NCBI RefSeq assembly: GCF_010093595.1
Contig: NW_022985455.1
Span: 288,898-352,897 of the forward strand
Direction: 5' to 3'
Source: Mytilinidion resinicola
Lineage: Eukaryota > Ascomycota > Dothideomycetes > Mytilinidiales > Mytilinidiaceae
Length of the DNA: 64,000 bases
The stretch's first letter is position 1. The number at the start of each line of letters is the position of its first letter. This document shows, one piece after another, positions 43,625-55,966 of the stretch. Made by a program: the position numbers and the translations under genes. Under the pieces are notes generated by a model, which was not told the DNA's origin, ran no database searches, and saw nothing but the letters and a program-made list of their open reading frames with translations.

Positions 43625-46600
43625 ATGACGAACCTAACAAGTATCATCGACGGCTCAGCTGGCTCTGCCCAAGGCAAAGTAGGCACCACTATCCAAACGT
43701 TTCTCATATCTCTCTCGGCTGGGTTCGTTCTCTTTGGCGTGCAATTCGGTGCCTTCCTCATCTTCAGGAATTACCTCTGGTCAAAGCGAATCTAGTAAGT
43801 TGGACTTTCTCAAATTTGATAATGGCCGTACCATAGGTCTATATATACGTATTTGCTACGCTTTGGGTGTCTCGACTCATTTAAAACACTTGTATGAAAC
43901 GGAAGCCTGTCACCCAACAATCTGTGTATTCAGAGGGCTGCCTCAAACGGCGTCAGGACAGTGTATATACTTATGACGAAGCACTGCCCCCCTTATCGTC
44001 AGGCTGCTAATCGACTGTTAGCCAACCAAGATCTTTCCTGATACCACTCAAAGACAGAGTCAAGCCACCGCCAAACAATCCTTTGAAATGGCTTGTGACC
44101 GTTTTCAAGATCGAGGAGGACCCGGAAGTTCTGCGGAAGGCGGGCATGGACGCGTACTTCTTTCTTCGGTATCTGTCCATGTGCCTAAAGATTTTCTTCC
44201 CGATGGCGCTGGTGATTATACCGATTTTAATACCTCTGAATTACGTTTCTGGGAAGGGTACGAGGATCGATGGCAATAACCACTTCAACGTTACCGGCCT
44301 GGTTAGTTACTCTAACATTCTCTCTGTTCCATGAAAACTGAACCCAAAAATAGGATACGCTTGCTTGGTCGAATGTGTCTCCAGAGCATACCTCGCGTTA
44401 CTGGGCGCATTTGGTTCTGGCAGTGATTGTGGTGGTATGGGTCGGCTACATTTTCTACAAAGAGCTTTATCATTACATTCGCAAGCGTCAAGAGTTTCTT
44501 GGGAGCCCGAGTCATCGACTAAAAGCGTCGAGTACCACAGTTCTCATCACGGACATTCCCGAAGATCTCTGTAGCCCGGAGGCGCTCACCGAGCTGTATG
44601 ACGACTTTCCTGGTGGTATACGCAGAATCTGGATCAATCGCGACTTCAGTGCTCTTGTTAGTAAGGACGAGGTTCGCAAGTCATTCGAATCCCGTCTGGA
44701 GAACGCGGAGACGAACTTACTACGGAAAGTGGTCAAAAGCTATCGCAAGCAACAGAAGAGGAAGGCGAGAGGAGCATTGAACGATTCCGCTCCGACACCT
44801 ACAGAGCCATTGGAGATGGATGTCCAATCAATACGATCTCCATCAGACTCAGGTCGAGTAGAGTCTGCTCAGTCTCAGCGTGCACTACAGGAAAATATTG
44901 ATAGCGCCACAACCCCAGTAGCTTGCCAGACTGATCTTGAGTATGATATGGAAACGAAAGCTGCTTGGACGCAATACCTGGGCCCAAAACAACGAGAATC
45001 CATGAGAATACCGAAAGGCAATCACACGGCGGCATTCAAGATTCCTCTGATTGGGCGATTCTTCTCTACTAAGGTCGACACTATCTACTACTGTCGCAGG
45101 GAACTTGCTCGCCTGAATAAAGAAATCGAGAATGAGGTCGATCTCCCGGAATCTTATTCCCACAACCAGTCGGCTTTTATACAGTTCAACAATCAGAAGG
45201 CGGCTCATCTCGCTTGCCAAGCTGTCGCCGACATTCGCCCAAGACAGATGACAAACCGCACAGTTGAGATCTCACCAGCAGACATCAATTGGGCGGCCTT
45301 GAATTTGTCTTGGAGAGGCCGATATCTACGCCTAGCTGCGTTCATCTTGATCTTCGCTCTCCTAATACTAGTGTTTGGTATCATTTCTTTTGCTACTGGT
45401 ATTCTATCCAAAGCCTCGACGCTGTCAAACTCATATCATTGGTTACGCTGGATCGGAGACTTGCCTCCGTGGCTACTCTCCTTCATACAGGGTACCCTAC
45501 CACCAGTCATTCAAGTCATCCTTTTGAGTGGACCGCTTCCAATAATACTCCGAGCGCTTACCAACAGCACCAGAGGCGCCACAACTGGCTCACAGGGCGA
45601 GCGTTCACTTCAATTATGGTACTTCATCTTCCTGGTAATCGAAATTTTCCTCATACCCACAATTTCTGCCGGGTTGACTTCGATTGTGAACACAATCATC
45701 TCAAATACCATGTCGGTTCCGGAAATCCTGGCCCAGGACTTACCCACCGCATCAAACTACTTCTTCTCATTCTTGATCCTGCAAGCGCTTTCCATCAGCG
45801 CCAGTTCGATACTGCAAACTATCCGCTTGTTTAACTTCTATGTCATCGGTGGCGTCAATACTCCGGACAGCGTATTCGAGAAGCTTTCATGGACCAACCG
45901 AACTCGCATAGGATCAAACATTCCGTGGTACACAACCTTTGCGGTTATAGGTAAATAATTTCTTTGAGATCGAAGGCCTTGGCTAACACCATTCAGGTCT
46001 CGTTTACTCAGTAATCGCGCCGCTGATGCTAATCTTCATGATCATCACGTTCAGTCTCTTCTGGTTTGTGATTAAGAACAATATCTTGTACGTCATCCGA
46101 ACTGGAAACGTAGACGGCGGCGGACTGTTCTTTCCAAGTGCCATCAATCAGCTCTTCACCGGTCTCTACTTCATGGAGATCTGCCTCATCGGTCTCTTCT
46201 TCTTGGTGCGCAATAGAAAGGGCAACCTTGCGTGTGAAGCTCAAGGTATCATCATGGCAGTTGTTCTAGTATTCACCATCTTCTACCAGATCTGGCTCAC
46301 CACAAACTTTAACGGTCTCTTCAAATTCGCTCCAGTCCGCCAGTTGTCAGAGGCAGCGAAACGGGATGAGGATATTGAAATGGAACGCCTAACCACAGCG
46401 CCTGAAGCAATCGATCAACCCGCTCTGAGCAGCGACAAGGAACTAGGCTCAAGCGAAAAGATTCCGATTGACTCTCCCTCCAGCAAAACCGAGCTTCACC
46501 CACCACCACAACGACATCGAAATTCCGACGCAGATCTCAGTCCAGACCTGAAACTGGGAAGAAGAACGTCGACCTTCCGCTCCAATTACACAGCCGCCCT

Positions 46601-47096
46601 TCCCCGCGCACAAGACATGCAAGACCAACAACGCGCCGACCGCGAATCCGCGAAGCACATCCTCGCGCGCCTCAACCGGCCTCTTAACGAGACTCGTCTC
46701 GCACAGCTTGAGAACGACCTCGCGCAAGTCGAAGAGCGCGTCGGTAACGTCCTCATACCGCGTCGCAAGGACATCGAGGCCCAGATGATGAACGACCCCA
46801 TCTCGAAGATCATTATGCAGCATAACGACGAGCTGGAGGACCTCGAGCCCGAGGAGCGTGACATCCTCCTATCCGTGGCGTTTACGCATCCGATTATGCG
46901 GCAGACGAAACCGAGCGTGTGGATCCCGCAGGATGAGGTAGGAGTGAGCGACGACGAGGTTCGGCGGATGAGGAAGCTGAGTAGTGACCTGTTTGTGGAT
47001 AATCGGGGCGCGTACTTCAATAGGAAATTGAAGGTGAAGGTAGACAAGCCGCCACCCGATATGTCGGAGTTTGCGCTTGTGATGGCGGAGTTGTAG
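43625..47096 (+). CDS. CSC1/OSCA-type (DUF221) membrane channel
   Basis: Exons 43625-43794, 44022-44301, 44354-45950, 45997-47096; introns of 227, 52 and 46 bp, all GT-AG; 1048 aa. N-terminal membrane segment (IQTFLISLSAGFVLFGVQFGAFLIF) followed by RNYLWSKRIYQPRSFLIP, which is rebuilt across intron 1 and is typical of RSN1/PHM7/CSC1 proteins. Then two more segments, a long cytosolic loop with TTVLITDIP...LTELYDDFPGGI, SAFIQFNNQKAAHLACQ and the EISPADINWAALNLSW block, then the pore region (about eight segments, including FFLILEIFLIPT-like and FPSAINQLFTGLYFMEICLIGLFFLVR). The C-terminal tail (about 280 aa) is hydrophilic. Homologues are osmo- or mechanosensitive cation channels or scramblase-like proteins of the plasma membrane. 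Confidence 0.93.
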
Positions 47097-47298
47097 ATGC
47101 GAGCTTAGCATTGTGGCATTGCGCTGTATATCGAGTTGAAGGAGGTGTTATTTTTGTAAAGCCGTACCACCCCTGGGGTTCCCTAGAGTAATCTATATAT
47201 ATACCTAGACTTTTCCTAAAGAAATAAAGATGAAAATAAGACCGGTAAACGTATCCATCGCAGATGAGGTTTAGAAACGCTTGAATTTGCAGATCTGA

Positions 47299-47690
47299 TG
47301 CAGCGGCTGGGGTGAGCCGAGGACCAGTCCAACTGCGCAAAATCCTCCGCCGGCATAGCTGAAATGAAGGCCGCGGTCTAAACGCCGTGATATGCCTTCG
47401 TGAATGAGACCTATAGAAAACCAAACCTTCCAAATGCATCGAGCTGCCTGGGATGCCTCGAGATCCAATCCAATGTGCAAAATGCCAAGATCCCACGCTG
47501 AAATGAAATAGCCTCAAAAATTAGGCGCAAAAAGACAAACCCAAGCCTTCCCAGTTCATGCGGCAGCCCAGGGTGCCTCAAGGCCTGCTCCAACTGTGCA
47601 AAACATCTGTGCTTCCATGCTGAGACGCAAGCCCAGAACTTCAGAAATGCTTAACCCTAGTTGGCAGCGTCAGGGGTGCCCCCATGCCAT
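47299..47690. repeat. Imperfect tandem array, ~120-bp units, 3-4 copies
   Basis: Each unit starts with a GGGTGCCTCA-like core (47311, 47451, 47571, 47674; spacing 140, 120, 103), followed by CCAACTGTGCAAAA and CATGCTGAAATGAA segments and ending in CAAACCCAAGCCTTCCCA. It occupies the gap between two convergent genes (channel and BTB). The core is the complement of the box in the 17.2-kb array. Confidence 0.7.
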
Positions 47691-47722
47691 ATATCATCGC
47701 GCAAACCCTCCATCCGAAGCGC

Positions 47723-49162
47723 TCAATTCGCGGCCTCGTTCGCCATCTTCTCGTCAGCGCGCTTCAATCGCTCCATCAGACTCAGTTCGACGCCGGCAAG
47801 TCTCACGTCTGTCAGGCGCTCCATGACAGCATGAGCCAGCATTAGAGCCATCTTCCGATTAAGTTTGCCCCAGATGGCCAAAAGGTCAGATGGCTTGGCG
47901 CACCACGCCAGAGTCTCGACGACTAGGTTGCGCAGTTCCCATGGTGCTGTAGGCGTTACGAAGACGTATTGTAAGACTATAGCAAGAGGCGGGTACAACG
48001 GTGAGATCTGCGGGGCTGGTGTTGGATGCTCGGAGGTTTGCGACGTGGGAGCCTCGATTTTCAGGTCTGGAGCGGAGACCTCAACATCGTTCACGATGCA
48101 GGTGATGATACGAGTCATGACGACCTCCTGGAGTGCCTCCATGCGGAATTTGTGAGCCAGAGAGTAGAGCTCGCACATGCGTAGCACGCTGGTCTTGTCC
48201 TGGAGGGTGCCCTGATAGATGTACTGGATCAAATGCTGGACGGTTGCGGAATCGATGTCTTCCAGAACCAAAGTGTCGTTGGCGACGGCGTGAAGAGGAT
48301 TCTTGGCGATTGACTCGGACTCCGCTCTCTTGACTGTCTTCAATGCATCGTGAAGGGCCTCAGCTACTTTCCTGACTGCAACGGCCTTGAGAAGCCACAA
48401 GCGATCAGGAATATTATCCTGTCCGGGATTGGTCGCGGCGACCCCTTCTGGTGCATTCTTTGTATCCCTCATCTTGTTGTTCATGTACGCTGAGTTCGTT
48501 TGATTCTTTATGAGGGCCCTCAGGTCCTTCTTGTGGTTTGCACTGACATCGTACTTGCCGTTCCAAACGTTGATGAGCATCTTGACGCGCTACAATATAT
48601 GAGTCAGTAGAGATTGATTATTAGTGCCAAAGTGCATTACTATTGTATTGATTCCAGCGGCATTTCCTTCCTTCAGAGACTCTTCGAAGAAACGGGAAAG
48701 CCCAGCGAGATTTTCGGACGAGCCCCTCAGTGGCTTGGCCTTGTCGCATAGATCCTTGATGTAGGGACTGGCGGAGCACATGAGCTCCTTGTGGACCATA
48801 AGTCGCTTTTTCTCGGCGCCACACTCGAGGTGGAAAGGCGTGACGTAAAGGTAGCTAGGATAGGTTAGCATTCTCTCTGAGTCTGAATCGGGGGTGGAAG
48901 CTCATCATTTTGGACAACCAGTAGGCTCGTGAGGCCACCCTAGGCAGTGCCAGAAGCGCGCGCACACTTGCCGAGAATAACCCACGCTCATTGGTAAGTG
49001 TCTATGCCCGTCTGCCGTTACCTGGGGTCGCCTCACGAGCTTACTAGACGTCCAAAATGATGAGCTTCCTCGAACAATAAGCACTCACCCCTGACTATCT
49101 GGCGACGGTGAGTCGCGGCCGGGACGTTCCACCGTCATCCTGAAATCGGGTGTGTGGGACAT
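47723..49162 (-). CDS. BTB/POZ-domain protein
   Basis: Exon 1 49162-49089 (MSHTPDFRMTVERPGRD), intron 49088-48855 (GTGAGT...CCTAG, 234 bp), exon 2 48854-48641, intron 48640-48590 (GTAATG...TGTAG, 51 bp), exon 3 48589-47723; 384 aa. The BTB fold is rebuilt across all exons: DSQGYLYVTPFHLECGAEKKRLMVHKELMCSASPYI (strands plus the VHKxLLCSxSPxF signature), a long inserted segment, then DTLVLEDIDSATVQHLIQYIYQGTL and LCELYSLAHKF-type helices. Fungal BTB-only proteins of this kind are probably Cullin-3 adaptors or scaffolds. Intron 1 is unusually long for this window because it contains a foldback element. Confidence 0.82.
48896..49069. mobile_element. Foldback/MITE-like element in BTB intron 1
   Basis: The 174 bp have long terminal inverted repeats: GGAAGCTCATCATTTTGGAC at the left end is mirrored by GTCCAAAATGATGAGCTTCC at the right end, and the complementarity goes on, with gaps, through the GTGAGGCCACCC box to about 55 bp per arm. 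The centre is about 65 bp of unique sequence. No coding capacity. No clear target-site duplication at the edges, so the insertion mechanism is open. Confidence 0.75.
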
Positions 49163-49251
49163 GGTGTATGGAGTCTCGGACCCCATTAAGTTGGTCCTTC
49201 GTGTTGACTGAGGAAAGTTGGAATCAGATGAAGTGTAAGATGATAGAAAAG

Positions 49252-49760
49252 TGGAGTGTAAAGGTGACGGAGGAGTCTGAGGCCGAAGTGTCGATTTGTA
49301 TCGGACGAAACCTCACTTCACAGTGCTAAAGAACGTGGAGTGTAAAGAAGCTGGACAAGACGGGGGTCGGCCTCTGGATTTATTCCGGACAAACTTCACT
49401 GGGGAGGGACCAAGTAAGCTGAAGAGAGTGGAGTGTAAAAGAGATGGAGAGGACGGAGTTCGAGTGTCTGATTTATACCGGACCAGACCTCACTTCGAAG
49501 GGGCCGGGAATGTTGGAGGTAGTGGAGTATAAAAGAGATGGAGGAGACCGAGGTCAAGGTGTCAATTTGTATCGGACGAACCTCACTTTGGAGGGATGAG
49601 AGTGTTGGGAGGAGTGGAATGTAAGAGAGATTGAGCAGGGATGGGACGAGGCTTTAATTTATACTCAATGTAACCTCACTTCTGGTGACTAGGAGTACTG
49701 GAGGAAATGGGGTTGAAAGGACATGGAGGATGCAGAGCTCGGGATCTGTTTCTACAGTAC
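49252..49760. repeat. Tandem array of 93-bp units, about 5.5 copies
   Basis: Units begin with TGGAGTGTAAA at 49252, 49336, 49429, 49523, 49615 and 49708 (spacing 84, 93, 94, 92, 93), contain GGAGATGGAGGAGAC-like and TTTGTATCGGAC...CCTCACTT segments. It starts about 90 bp upstream of the BTB start codon, so it lies in that gene's promoter region. Confidence 0.8.
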
Positions 49761-49781
49761 TAGGACATAATTTTCCTTACA

Positions 49782-50722
49782 CCTTTTGACACCGCCTGTG
49801 GTGTGTCAAAGTACTATTAAGGCCCTGGAATAACGGACCACAAGTCCGATCCGTGTACAGCTTTTTGCCACCGCCTGAGGTTGCTCGATAATGTTTCAGG
49901 ATTGTCAAAAGGATAGATTTGAACAGGTTTTGAATCGGCGAAGGTCTTTCGAAGCACCACAAGCGCTGTCAGTAACGTGTAAGGCAATTTCTTTTCCTAG
50001 TACTGAATGCTGTGACAAACTACGTTTGGAGTGCTGGCCGGACCGTGTTGCCATTGTCAGAAGTTCTTCAACAGGCTTTCAAAGTCCTGAAGCGTGGTCG
50101 AGGCCATCATTTTGAACAATCTAGAAACTCATGAAGCCACCTCCGACAGTGTCAAGCAACATTGAAAATCAGCAAAAGGGGGGCCACTGAGCAACGCAGC
50201 CAGGGCGCAATTCTCTGCATTCTAGGGGATGATAGCTGGCTGTCAGCTCCGCTAAACATAATGTGACAGCCCAGCACCGCCTGAGGTGGCCTGCACAGCT
50301 ATTAGTCTTGTCAGAACCGTCTTTTTACAGTTTCTAATAACGTACCAGAGGTCCTCAAGCGGTACTAGGCAAGTCTAGAAAATTTGGGTATCCAAGGTAG
50401 ATGAAGGCTCAAAATAAAATCACAGATTCGTGAACTGCCTCTCTTTGTTTAAGGGAGCCTGGCTATCAGCGATTGCTTCGGTCGGGTCATAGAGTAGAGC
50501 GATGGCTCGTCAGTATAGTCTCTGATAAAGGATGTAATATTTAGAAGACGCGAGACAGTGTACAACTAACGATACAGCACCTAGACAGAAATCTGTGCAC
50601 GCCTGTTCGCCACCGTTTGGGGTGCTTCGATCCCTTATATGGCAATGTCTAGGAAGTGCGAATTTGAGCGGTATCAAACGCCTCTGATCGGCCTACGTTG
50701 CCATTATTTGGGGTGCGTCAAC
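49782..50722. repeat. Scattered copies of the GAGGCCACC core, both orientations
   Basis: Forward (CACCGCCTGAGGTG-type) copies at about 49790, 49868, 50275, 50611 and 50701; inverted copies at about 49950 and 50130. Forward/inverted neighbours (for example 49868 and 49950) make foldback units of about 100 bp. The copy at 50104-50154 also keeps the ATCATTTTGNAC end seen in the BTB intron element. Confidence 0.6.
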
Positions 50723-51417
50723 GTGTTGTCAAACTTCAGTAAGAGGATTCAGGCTCAGGGGCGAAAGTAAGTACACAAGCTTATATCCTAGTACCGTACA
50801 TGTTCGATGAGTAATTCGAGGTCTGAATGTTGAGTATTGGTGAGGGATGGTTGCAATGCCACCGCGGTAGACTCCTACGACTCCGAAATGTCTGGAAGCA
50901 GTTCTATGACTCTCGCCAAACATAACCAAAGAAAGAGTTCGTTTCGTTTCACCGTGCCACTTTGTACTGGGAGCACTTCAGAACCTTGGGAAGAGAGCGA
51001 CTTTTATGTCAAATTTGATGTATTTACTAGATCTACATGCTTATTAGTCCTACCTTGCAGAAGAACATGGGCTTGCATCAATGGAAGTACATTAAGATGG
51101 CTCGATATGATTTGAGCGTAGAAGTTGGATGACGAACAAGGATCGGGTTGGAGGAAGCCATGGATCGATTCATTGGAGTCGCGAGTGTTCGATGGCCAGC
51201 TGTCATGTGTTTAAGACTAGGCCCAAAGCTGAGAGCCCCGTCTTGGTGAAGTGAGTGTTTACAGGTGGTGGTGATTGGGGAGAATTTCGGGGTCGGCTTC
51301 CTCCCCTCCCTGCCAAGCCAAACTTCGACAACAACTCCACAGTTCACCTCCGCCAGCGAGGACGCGTCGAGTCTCTCCCTCTCTATCGTGCTGCAGTCAT
51401 GATAGTACGAGAGTCAG
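50723..51417. other. Intergenic, 5' region of the GCP3 gene
   Basis: No gene or repeat recognised. The last 150 bp are pyrimidine-rich and precede the ATG at 51418. Confidence 0.5.
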
Positions 51418-54343
51418 ATGTCACAAGCAAGAGAGGATCGCGTCGAACACGCGTTAACACAGCTACTTGAACGCGTCCTACCCACATACCCCGACGAAGA
51501 TGAAGCGCAATCGGATGAGCGATTCGACAATGCCTACAACTTCGCTAGTGATGCGATACGCAGGCAAGCAGACACATACGATTGAAAGAAACCTTTCTAA
51601 CTGTGACTTAGTGCTGGGGAACCCTCAGTCGAACCCGATCTCAACCACGTCTCCGACCTCATCAAGAGGAAACGTATGGACCACAATCCTATCTATGGCA
51701 ATAGGCGCTGAACTCTACAGTTGTGAGAGACAATTCGAGCCCGAACAAAGCCCTCAATTTCTCGAATCTCTTCTCGAAACTCATTACGCAGCCGGTCTTG
51801 AGTCAGAAATGGGCGATGCTCTACTTTCTATACCAACTCTCAGATTCAAGCATGCCATCCACCACAATTCCTGCCGCGCACAATACGCTTGCCGCCGACG
51901 TTGAGCAGCGGGCTCGTAATCCATCCACACCGCACAAAGTTAGGGGCGAGCGACAAGGTAGCGTTGACAGCCCCTCTCTCAACGAGGCCTTCTCGAATGC
52001 AGGACTGCGAAGACTCCCCCTGAACGGTGGCTCCCCTCAGCCCTCTCCCCGACCGCCACCAATACATCACGAAAAAGCGGAGAGAAGGCGGGAGAAGCCC
52101 GCAGTGGATGGGATTAAGGATAAGTCTCGCGAAGAGTCACCACAACGTGAGCAGAGATACCCACCGATGAGCCCAACCGAACCAGCGCTGCTCCGCGATC
52201 TTCCTTTCACCCTGCAAGGTCTATCTTCTACAAATTTGGTTTTTTCCCACCATGAAACAGCAGCGCTCAAGCTTCCTACCACACTTCCTGTTCCCCTCAT
52301 AAGTCTACTACATACCCTCGCCGAACCATCGCTACTATACCGTGGGCTATCGCAATTTGTGGAGTCGACAGAGGGGGGATTGGTGGGACAAAGTTTCCGG
52401 TCAGCGCTGAGCAAAGAGCTGAGGTCGTACCTTGGTCTTGTAGCCACGTTGGAGGGACAAATCAGGCAGGCACTTGCAATGCTAGACGCTTCTCAGCCAC
52501 GGCAAGGAATTGGCAAAGCTGGCGTAACCCTTAAGCGTTGTGTAATTTGGACGAGAGAGCCCACAATGGGACTACGATTAATGAGTTTAATGGTTGAAGA
52601 GTCAAAAGGTAAGCTTCTTGGGGCAATTTTCATATCGAGTATCACTGACTCTGTCAAGGCAAAAAGGGCGGGCAGTTGATTTCGTTGATTCATTCGTTTT
52701 CACTAACGCATGGCGACCCTTATGTCGGAGCATTTGCTGAGCGACTGCTTGCGCACGTGACACGACCTTTCTACGATATGTTACGACAATGGATCTATGA
52801 CGGCGAGCTGGCTGACCCTTACCTCGAATTTTTTGTCTCGGAGCAAAGCGAGGATGAAATCACAAACACGAACGGCGACGGTCAAAAAGGTGGTGCTACC
52901 AGCGTTTGGGAAGACAAATACAAACTCGACGACCGCATGATTCCAACCATCATTACGGAAGATTTCGCGAATAAGGTGTTTTTGATCGGGAAGAGCTTGA
53001 ACTTCATCCGATACGGGTGTGGGGATGCCGCTTGGGTAGAAAGCTACTCCAAAGAGGCATCGAAAGAGCTGCGCTATGGCGACACCGCCGGCCTCGAACA
53101 TTCAATCGGAGAAGCGTATAAAACGACAATGGCGCGTCTCATCAGTCTGATGGTCGACAAATTCAAGCTTCTTGAACATCTCCAGGCGTTAAAGAAATAC
53201 ATCCTCCTTGGCGCTGGGGACTTCATCGCCGTTCTCATGGAATCACTATCCTCAAATCTCGACCGTCCAGCTAACACGCAATACCGACATACCCTTACTG
53301 CTCAACTCGAACATGCCGTCCGCAACTCAAACGCCCAATACGATTCTCCGGACGTTCTTCGACGCCTCGACTCCCGCATGTTGGAGCTTTCGCACGGCGA
53401 GATCGGCTGGGACGTCTTCACTCTCGAATACAAGATTGACGCTCCAGTCGACGTCATCGTAACCCCATTCGGCTCGAAGCAATACCTCAAAGTTTTCAAT
53501 TTCCTTTGGCGCGTCAAGCGCGTCGAATTCGCACTTGGCTCCACCTGGCGTCGTTGCATGACAGGCGCCCGTGGTGTTCTTGGGACCGTGTCCGACAAGG
53601 TTGGTACTGATTGGAAGAAAGCTCGGTGCGCCGTTGCAGAGATGATCCATTTCGTCAACCAATTGCAATACTACATTCTCTTTGAAGTCATCGAGTCGTC
53701 TTGGAATGACCTCCAGGAAGCGTTGCGCAAGCCTGAGAGCACCCTGGACGATCTCATCGAGGCCCACGCTAAGTACCTCACGAGCATTACGAGGAAAGGC
53801 CTGCTGGGTAGCCAGCACGTGGACTTCACGAGCCAGCTACACGAGCTGTTGAAGATCATGCTTGCCTACAAGGACGCAGTAGACGGCTTATATTCCTTCT
53901 CTGTCGCAGAGTTCACCCGGCGGCAGGAAATCAGCGCGAAGATTGAGACACGCACCGCAGAAGGCCGATGGGGCATATCAGAGAAGGACGCGCTCGACAA
54001 CGACGCTACGCCTGGCGCCACCAAGGGTCGCAAACCTAGATCTGCCGATACAGATTCTCCTTTCCCTATCATGCAGCCCGCAGGCGGCAACGAGGACGAC
54101 GTGCTGCCTGCACTACGTATCCGACTTGGGAATTTGCTGGTGGAATTCAGAAGTAGGGTCAATGTTTTGCTAGGCGATTTGTATCACCAGCCTGATCATG
54201 ATATGAGGTGGCTGGCCATGGTTATGAATTTCAATGATGTGTATCAGCCAGCGAGGCGGAAGCGGAGAACAGAGAAGAAGAAAGAGACCCCGAAGCCCGG
54301 CTCATCAGAGGCTGGAGTCGAAAAGGGAAAAGGGAAAGGGTAG
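51418..54343 (+). CDS. SPC98: Gamma-tubulin complex component GCP3 (Spc98/Alp6)
   Basis: Exons 51418-51563, 51612-51673, 51721-52608, 52659-54343; 926 aa. Intron 1 (51564-51611) is GC-AG; introns 2 and 3 are GT-AG (47 and 50 bp). The N-terminus MSQAREDRVEHALTQLLERV and the block ALNFSNLFSKLITQPVLSQK (both typical of GCP3) are joined only by this splicing. GRIP1: GGQLISLIHSFSLTHGDPYVGAF, LPFYDMLRQWIYDGELADPY-type block; GRIP2: WDVFTLEYKIDAPV, YLKVFNFLWRVKRVEFAL. The match is to GCP3 rather than GCP2. It forms the gamma-tubulin small complex that nucleates microtubules at spindle pole bodies. The C-terminus has a Lys-rich tail (KRRTEKKKE...KGKGKG). Confidence 0.94.
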
Positions 54344-54746
54344 GTGGGAACTGAATTTCACGTGGGTTTCTTGGGTGCGTGCTGGTGCATTGGGAAAATG
54401 GCGTTGAAGTTGGGGGCCGTAACCTAATGGTTTACAATTCAATCCAGACCTATGTAAAATGACCTATTCCCTGTCCAACAGCATTCCAAAACTATGACAC
54501 TAGATGGATCGTTGAACCAAATCAAATGACACAAGGAAATGCCCAGTATTCCCCCTACCGGAATGCAAATGGCCGTACCCTGATGCCAACACTCAGATAC
54601 CTGTCGCATGAAATAGGAAAGATATTATGATTAGACCAGACATCGTGCTTGGGTCTTGAAAACTCTGCATGAAGTCCCTTACAGTACTAGGACACAAGTT
54701 CGGGCACGCCGTAATTCTCGTCTCGTCCTGATTTATGATGAGGTGG

Positions 54747-55004
54747 TGAAGCACCACAAACAGCGGCAAGCAGGCCGATTGTTAGCATGTGAAATGTCTC
54801 TGATTCAAGCCCTCAGGAACTTCATGTCTCCTCAAAACTTTTAGAATGCGCCGAAGCACCTCCGACGGTGGCTAGCAACTGTGTCCGACTTTGAGCACGG
54901 CGCTGTATCTGCCATCCGTCCAACGAAGTGACTTGGATCGCACGAACGAACCTACTCCCCCGGATTTCTCTGAGGACGTTGAAGCACTACACGCACTGTC
55001 AAGC
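54747..55004 (-). repeat. Three copies of the repeat core
   Basis: GAAGCACCACAAACAGCGGCAAG (first part at about 54748), GAAGCACCTCCGACGGTGGC (about 54852) and GAAGCACTACACGCACTGTC (about 54980); spacing 104 and 128 bp, similar to the unit lengths of the arrays at 17 and 47 kb. Confidence 0.55.
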
Positions 55005-55760
55005 AAATCGCACAGATATCTATAGACTTTTGACGAGACGCCGCGGCGACCCTCACCTTCCCCCCACCCAGATATACCTAATCCCATGACACAATCTCCG
55101 AAATGACTACATACTGCTACTATACCCCCAATCTTAAGTTCCCAATGGTCGAGTATTTCAAGCTGAGCACGCCGGTGACTGTCACACCCCGGCCCAGCTG
55201 AGGACGCCCTGACGCATCCATGCCAAAAGCGGCGCGGTTTCAGCTCGGTGATTCGGCTCCAACTACCAAGGCCGGAGAGTAAATAGGCGCGAGTCCGGTG
55301 CCAGGACACCGGGTCCGATGATAGGTATGGTCAGATCGTGGAGGGGAGGGGGGCGGGGAGCTCGGGGCCTTGGGTGAACCTCTCCGAATTGAGAGGGCTG
55401 AGGGGCGGTGAGGTAGGTGGCGGCGGGATGGGGATAGAGGGGTTGATTGGGTCCTGCTCTTGGGCTGAACAGTCTGAGATCGGGTACCAAGGTACCTATG
55501 ATGCCAATTCGTGAGGATGTGACGACAAGTAGAGAAAATTCAACGACGCGCGTAGACGGCATCTCCGCCCTTCACTTCGGCTGTTCTACAGGCCCGGCGA
55601 AGATTAGAGCTATCAACACCCCCTCGTTCCGTTTGGCGGAAATAACGTTGCGAAGATGGTGGGGTAGCCAGAGAGCAGGCGCCAAACGCCCCCCTCCCCT
55701 TCTCGCCGCTGTACTGTACCTTTGTACATCCACACGTGCACCCCACGCGACATCACGATA

Positions 55761-55964
55761 CAGCATCTCTTTACGTCCGGTGGTCACTCTCTAATATCAA
55801 GCCACAGACTTACCGTATAAGGGAGCAACTCCGGACGCCTTTAGGGGGGAATAGCAACGTTCTAGCCAATCAATCCTCAAGCCGGTTAAGTACTAGCCCA
55901 GAAAAGAGGTATACCAGGATTGACTCAGCTTAGCGCTATGTTCACCGGACGTGAAGAGATGCTG
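55761..55964 (+). mobile_element. MITE copy A (204 bp, TA-flanked)
   Basis: Begins CAGCATCTCTTTACGTCCGG and ends CCGGACGTGAAGAGATGCTG, i.e. terminal inverted repeats of about 20 bp with one or two mismatches. It is bounded by TA on both sides (55759-55760 and 55965-55966), the target duplication of Tc1/mariner elements. No coding capacity. Confidence 0.8.
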
Positions 55965-55966
55965 TA

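Noticed and set aside
49296..49532. 78-codon ORF running through the 93-bp array
   Set aside because: Open only because the unit length is a multiple of three; begins and ends inside the repeat and has no start context.
17226..50722. CRISPR-like spacing of a short core every ~105 bp
   Set aside because: The sequence between cores is itself similar from unit to unit and cores are diverged; the genome is eukaryotic. These are tandem repeats.
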